This document shows positions 59,992 to 64,000 of a DNA stretch of 64,000 bases, piece by piece. This DNA is from Salinisphaera dokdonensis (lineage in GTDB: Bacteria; Pseudomonadota; Gammaproteobacteria; Nevskiales; Salinisphaeraceae). Below the pieces are notes generated by a model, which was not told where the DNA came from, did not search any database, and saw only the letters and a list, made by a program, of their open reading frames with translations. The translations under genes and the position numbers were made by a program. Numbering within the stretch: the stretch's first letter is position 1; every line of letters starts with the position of its first letter. The stretch spans positions 1 through 64,000 of the forward strand of contig NZ_APND01000004.1 of assembly GCF_040361215.1 (NCBI RefSeq), given 5' to 3'.

Positions 59992-60876
59992 TCAGTCGCG
60001 GTAACGACGGGTGATATCGCCGAAGGCATCGACACGCCGGTCACGAAGGAACGGCCAGATACGTCGTAACTGCTCGGTGCGTTGCAGCTCGACGTTGGCG
60101 ACGAGCAGTTCGGGATTCTCGCCGGCTTCTGCCAGGGTTTCGCCCTGCGGCCCGAACACGAAGCTGTGGCCCCAGAAACGGATTTCGGTGCCGTTATCGC
60201 CTTCGATACCGACGCGGTTGGAGGTCACCACGGCGAGGCTGTTGGCGATCGCGTGGCCACGCTGTACGCCCTGCCAGGCGCTGAGCTGGCGGGTTTGTTC
60301 CGCGTTGTCGTCGGTAGCGTCGTCCCAGCCGATCGCCGACGGATAGATCAGCAGTTCTGCGCCGGCGAGCGCCATCAGGCGGGCGGCTTCCGGATACCAC
60401 TGGTCCCAGCAGACGAGCACGCCCAGTCGGCCGATCGAGGTATCGATCGGGGTAAAGCCCAGATCGCCGGGCGTGAAGTAGTACTTTTCGTAGTACTCGG
60501 GGTCGTCGGGAATATGCATCTTGCGATAACGCCCGGCGAGCGTGCCGTCACTGTCCAGTACGACCGCTGTGTTGTGGTACAGCCCGGCAGCGCGACGTTC
60601 GAACAACGAGGCCACGACCACGACGCCCGAGCCGCGGGCGGCTCTGGCTAGCCGTTCGGTCGACGGACCGGGAATCGGCTCGGCCAGATCGAAGAGAGCC
60701 GGATCCTCGCGCTGGCAGAAATAAGGGGTGTTATGCAGCTCGGGAAGCAGCACAAGCTTCGCGCCTGCGGCGCCGGCCTGCTCGATATAGGTCACGGCCG
60801 TATCCAGATTGGTGCCAAGATCGGGCGTGCAGGCGTATTGCGCGATGGCGACGCGCAGCTGGGATCGATCGGTCAT
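59992..60876 (-). CDS. aguB: N-carbamoylputrescine amidohydrolase
   Basis: A 294-residue nitrilase-fold enzyme converting N-carbamoylputrescine to putrescine, CO2 and ammonia. The Glu-Lys-Cys triad is visible: KLVLLPELHNTPYF, YRKMHIPDD and GVLVCWDQWYPEAARLMA. Its ATG overlaps the aguA stop by one base (TAATG on the minus strand), so the two enzymes of agmatine use are coupled. Confidence 0.95.
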   Translation of the reverse strand: MTDRSQLRVAIAQYACTPDLGTNLDTAVTYIEQAGAAGAKLVLLPELHNTPYFCQREDPALFDLAEPIPGPSTERLARAARGSGVVVVASLFERRAAGLYHNTAVVLDSDGTLAGRYRKMHIPDDPEYYEKYYFTPGDLGFTPIDTSIGRLGVLVCWDQWYPEAARLMALAGAELLIYPSAIGWDDATDDNAEQTRQLSAWQGVQRGHAIANSLAVVTSNRVGIEGDNGTEIRFWGHSFVFGPQGETLAEAGENPELLVANVELQRTEQLRRIWPFLRDRRVDAFGDITRRYRD

Positions 60877-61907
60877 TACGAGTGCTCGGCAGGGATCTGC
60901 ATGGCAGCACAATGTAGGCCGCCGTGCTGACGAATCAAGGCACGACTGTCGACAGCGCGGATGTCGCGGTCCGGAAACAGCGCGGCGATGATCTCGTGCG
61001 CGGCTTTGTCGGCGGGATCGTCGAAGGCGGGAATGACCACACAGCCGTTGGCGATCAGGAAATTCGCATAGCCTGCGGGCAGGCGGTGGCCGTCGTCCGG
61101 ATCGTGAATTGGGCTCGGCAGCGGCAATTCGACCAACCGATAGGGCAGGCCCTCGGCGTTGGTTAGCGCGGCGAGTTCTTCGGCCATGGCCGCCAGCGAC
61201 GCGTAGTGGGCATCGTCGGTGTCGCGACAGCCCTGGTAGGCAATGGTGTCGGTCGCGACGAAGCGAGCGAGGGTGTCGATGTGGCCGTCGGTATCGTCGC
61301 CGATGAGATCGCCGCTGGCGAGCCAGTGCACTGTATCCACCCCGAGTGCGTCACGAAGCAGGGTCGCCGCACTGTCGCGATCAATATCCTCGTTACGCCG
61401 GCCCTTGATCAGACAACGCTCGGTCGTCAGCAAGGCGCCGGCGCCGTTAACCTCGATGCTGCCGCCTTCGAGCGTGAACTCGTGACGCTCCAGCGCGCCA
61501 TCTCCCAATGTCCCTGTGGCAAGCACGGCGGCCGTGAAGGCATCGTCGCGAGTGGCGGCGAACTGGCCGCCCCAGCCGTCGAAGCGAAAATCCAGGAACC
61601 GGCGCACCTCGTTGTCGAAGACCGTTATGGGGCCGGTATCGCGGGCCCATATGTCGTCGTTGGGCACCTCTACCACGGTGAGCGCGACAAGACCGGCGAG
61701 CGCGGAATGGGCGGCGATGCTGTCGCGGCATTCGCTATCGGCGGCTGCGAGTAGAACCGGCTGGTACTCGCAGAGGATAGCGGCGAGCGCGGCGATGGCA
61801 TCACGGGCGGCGGCCAGCCCATTGCCCCAGTCGGCGCCGTCGCGTGGCCAGACGAGAAGGGTGGCCTGTTGTGGCGCCCATTCCGGCGGCAGGATCCGTG
61901 TTGTCAT
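60876..61907 (-). CDS. aguA: Agmatine deiminase
   Basis: A 343-residue enzyme of the guanidino-group-modifying fold. It converts agmatine to N-carbamoylputrescine and ammonia. Motifs NDDIWARDTGPITVF, EGGSIEVNGAGALLTTERC, DTDGHIDTLARFV and the catalytic-Cys segment QHGGLHCAAMQIP are present. It begins immediately before the stop of the preceding exported-protein gene (minus strand) and precedes aguB. Confidence 0.95.
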   Translation of the reverse strand: MTTRILPPEWAPQQATLLVWPRDGADWGNGLAAARDAIAALAAILCEYQPVLLAAADSECRDSIAAHSALAGLVALTVVEVPNDDIWARDTGPITVFDNEVRRFLDFRFDGWGGQFAATRDDAFTAAVLATGTLGDGALERHEFTLEGGSIEVNGAGALLTTERCLIKGRRNEDIDRDSAATLLRDALGVDTVHWLASGDLIGDDTDGHIDTLARFVATDTIAYQGCRDTDDAHYASLAAMAEELAALTNAEGLPYRLVELPLPSPIHDPDDGHRLPAGYANFLIANGCVVIPAFDDPADKAAHEIIAALFPDRDIRAVDSRALIRQHGGLHCAAMQIPAEHS

Positions 61908-62348
61908 CTAGTTATCGGTCTGGAGCTCTTCGGTGTGGGCAATTGGCTCGGGATGATCCGGCACCACGGCGTGGAGTACGTGGTCGTACTCGAAGTAGAG
62001 CCGGTAGTCGGGGTAGTCCCAGCGCGAGATCGGTGGCTGGCCGACCGGGCCACTCCGGCTCACCGGCTTGCCGTAGCGTGCAAGCACGCGGGACTTGGTC
62101 ATGCCGCGCGGCGGCGTATCGGGGCGGGTCGCCGGCGTGGCGGGCGCGCTGTCCTGCGAAGTGCCAGATGCGCGCGGCATGTCGAGTACGGTGCCGCGTG
62201 TGGTGGTTTGTGTACGCTGTCCGGCCGGTTGCGGCGTGGTGTATTCGCCGCTGCCGTATCCGTCCGTGGCCGCGGCGAGCGCGCCCGCGGCCGGAAAAAT
62301 AAGTGCCGAGGCCTGAACTAAAAGAATCACAGATGTTCTCATGCGCAT
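61908..62348 (-). CDS. Small exported protein of unknown function
   Basis: A 146-residue protein. A signal peptide (residues 1-25, ending GALAA) is followed by a low-complexity Thr/Pro/Gly-rich stretch and a conserved C-terminal module (MTKSRVLARYGKPVSRSG, then PPISRWDYPDYRLYFEYDHV). This module is common in uncharacterised proteobacterial periplasmic proteins. Its stop touches the aguA start, so it is the first gene of an operon with aguAB. No function known. Confidence 0.8.
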   Translation of the reverse strand: MRMRTSVILLVQASALIFPAAGALAAATDGYGSGEYTTPQPAGQRTQTTTRGTVLDMPRASGTSQDSAPATPATRPDTPPRGMTKSRVLARYGKPVSRSGPVGQPPISRWDYPDYRLYFEYDHVLHAVVPDHPEPIAHTEELQTDN

Positions 62349-62425
62349 GACCGATTTCCCCCGATGTGCTTGTCGGCAGCAGACCCCCTGCGCCGATGAA
62401 CGCCATTATGCTTTAATGCGCGCCA

Positions 62426-63676
62426 ATGTTTAGACCCCTCGAACTCTACGCCGGCCTGAAATATACGCGGGCCAAGCGGCGCAACCATTTCATCTCGTTC
62501 ATTTCCTCCATCTCGATGGGCGGAATCGCGCTGGCCGTGATGCTGCTGATCACAGTGCTGTCGGTGATGAACGGGTTCGAAGCAGAACTGCGCGACCGCA
62601 TCCTCGGCATGGCTTCGCATGTCGAGATCTCCAGTGGGCGCGGCTCGCTCAGCGACTGGCAGTCGCTGGAGAAGGAAGTCGACCGCCGCGTGGAGAACGT
62701 CGATGGCGCCGCGCCGTATATCAGTGGCGAAGGCATGCTGCGTACGGGTCGCAATCTGTCCGGCACGTTGATTCGCGGTGTGCTGCCCGCACAGGAACGC
62801 AACGTATCCGACGTGTCCCAGCACATGGTCGGGGGCGAGTTCGATTCTCTGGAGAAGGGCAAGTACCGCATTGTCATCGGCGCGGAGCTTGCGACGCTGC
62901 TAGGCGTGGATGTAGGCGACAAGGTCGACCTCATGATTCCAGAGGCGAACATCACGCCGGCCGGGATTGTGCCGCGTTTCCGGCGCTTCACCGTGGGCGG
63001 CATCTTCAAGGTCGGCATGTACGAGTACGACCGCGGCATGGTCATGATCCACATGGCCGACGCGGCAACGCTCTACAACATGAAAGACGGTGTCAGCGGC
63101 TTGCGGCTGCACCTCAAGGACATGTTCGACGCGCCTGACGTCAGCCGTCAGCTGCAGGTGATGCTGGATCCCGGCAAGCGCGTGTCCGACTGGACCCGCC
63201 AGCACGCCAACTTCTTCCACGCCATCGCCACCGAAAAGACGGTGATGTTCATCATCCTGAGCCTGATCATCGCGGTAGCGGCCTTCAATATCGTGTCCAT
63301 GCTCGTCATGGTGGTCACCGACAAGCAGGGCGATATCGCCATCCTGCGAACACTGGGCATGGCGCCGAAATCGGTGATGGCGATCTTCATGGTGCAGGGC
63401 TCGCTGATCGGCGTGATCGGCACCGTGGTCGGCGTGGCGCTGGGCATCCTGCTGTCGATCAATATCGAACATATCGTGCCGATGCTCGAAAGCCTGCTGA
63501 AGACCGATCTGCTGTCCGCAGACGTCTACTACATCAGCCAGCTCAAGGCCGAGCTGCACGAGGCCGACGTGGTACGTATCGCCTTGCTGTCGCTCGTGCT
63601 GTCTTTTCTTTCCACGCTTTACCCGGCCTGGCGCGCGGCCCGGGTGCAGCCGGCGGAGGCGCTTCGCTATGAGTGA
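62426..63676 (+). CDS. lolC: Lipoprotein-releasing system permease (LolC/LolE family)
   Basis: A 416-residue inner membrane permease that, with LolD, extracts lipoproteins from the inner membrane for transfer to LolA. The LolC-type N-terminus (FRPLELYAGLKYTRAKRRNH) and first helix (FISFISSISMGGIALAVMLL) are present. A large periplasmic domain follows, then three FtsX-type helices near 270-400 (IILSLIIAVAAFNIVSMLVM). It overlaps lolD by eight bases. lolE, if separate, would lie beyond the window. Confidence 0.95.
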   Translation: MFRPLELYAGLKYTRAKRRNHFISFISSISMGGIALAVMLLITVLSVMNGFEAELRDRILGMASHVEISSGRGSLSDWQSLEKEVDRRVENVDGAAPYISGEGMLRTGRNLSGTLIRGVLPAQERNVSDVSQHMVGGEFDSLEKGKYRIVIGAELATLLGVDVGDKVDLMIPEANITPAGIVPRFRRFTVGGIFKVGMYEYDRGMVMIHMADAATLYNMKDGVSGLRLHLKDMFDAPDVSRQLQVMLDPGKRVSDWTRQHANFFHAIATEKTVMFIILSLIIAVAAFNIVSMLVMVVTDKQGDIAILRTLGMAPKSVMAIFMVQGSLIGVIGTVVGVALGILLSINIEHIVPMLESLLKTDLLSADVYYISQLKAELHEADVVRIALLSLVLSFLSTLYPAWRAARVQPAEALRYE

Positions 63677-64000
63677 CCAGGCGACCAACGTGCTGGGCTG
63701 CACGCATCTGTCCAAGGCCTTCACCGAGGTGCGCGAGCCGGTCACCGTCCTCGACGATATCAATCTGGATGTCGCTCCGGGCGCCAAGATTGCCGTGATC
63801 GGTGCTTCCGGTTCGGGCAAGTCGACGTTGCTGCATCTGCTCGGTGGCCTCGATGTACCCACGAAGGGTGAAGTGCGTATCGGCGGGCGCGATATGACGA
63901 CGCTGTCGAACTCGGCCCGCGGCAAGCTGCGCAATGAAAAGCTGGGTTTCATCTACCAGTTTCATCACCTGCTGCCGGAATTCACTACAGTCGAGAACGT
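63669..64000 (+). CDS. lolD: Lipoprotein-releasing system ATPase LolD (partial)
   Basis: The first 110 codons of an ABC ATPase, cut off by the window end. The start is ATG 63669 inside the lolC end. Walker A GASGSGKSTLLHLLGGLD (about residues 44-61) and the Q-loop region GFIYQFHHLLPEFT, whose FHHLLPEF stretch is typical of LolD, are visible. ABC signature and Walker B lie outside the window. Confidence 0.95.
   Translation, partial: MSDQATNVLGCTHLSKAFTEVREPVTVLDDINLDVAPGAKIAVIGASGSGKSTLLHLLGGLDVPTKGEVRIGGRDMTTLSNSARGKLRNEKLGFIYQFHHLLPEFTTVEN

Overview
The window reads as one piece of a high-GC gammaproteobacterial chromosome. The core gene orders support this: sdhCDAB-sdhE-ygfX; nadB divergent from rpoE-rseA(mucA)-rseB(mucB)-degP(mucD); lepA-lepB-DUF4845-rnc-era-recO-pdxJ; nagZ to mtiP to mfd; and aguAB then lolCD. 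The layout is pseudomonad-like, and a halophilic or marine relative such as Salinisphaera is possible, but that genus-level guess is weak.

The left third (1 to about 21,960) is accessory DNA. Composition is variable, small hypothetical genes are many, gaps are long, and genes are broken. It carries a secreted protein and a hypothetical protein, an IS3-family transposase remnant, a DUF2383 protein with a manganese catalase, an Xre/MbcA/ParS-type antitoxin whose toxin seems lost, a VapBC (FitAB-like) toxin-antitoxin pair, and a 1 kb palindrome-rich gap before a MobI-like gene (a possible transfer origin). Next come a complete type I restriction-modification operon with two tandem hsdM genes, a broken lipoprotein gene, two very small genes, a secreted nuclease, a HicA-HicB-SecB toxin-antitoxin-chaperone operon and an SRAP protein. 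The region ends at a lone 3' part of a tRNA-Pro gene (about 21,925-21,963). I read this as the right attachment site of an island whose left end and integrase lie outside the window.

From 22,162 to 53,901 the window is core genome: gluQ, a DUF6231 protein, an OmpA-family porin, prfB with its programmed +1 frameshift, lysS, ygfZ, succinate dehydrogenase with two assembly factors, an exported alpha/beta hydrolase, nadB, the sigma-E envelope stress operon, the lepA-to-pdxJ block, cysM, rlmD, a CYTH protein, an L,D-transpeptidase, nagZ, an MscS channel, hpt and mtiP. Many neighbours overlap by 1-8 bases, so translation is probably coupled.

Between mtiP and mfd (53,902-56,421) a 588-residue protein of unknown function interrupts the core order. 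It is compositionally distinct and sits beside a partial opposite-strand frame. Core genes then resume: mfd, aguB, aguA, a small exported protein, lolC and a lolD cut off by the window end.

The items most worth following are the HicA-HicB-SecB operon, the two-HsdM restriction system, the tRNA-Pro island boundary with its MobI/oriT-like region, and the unknown gene at 54,397-56,163.
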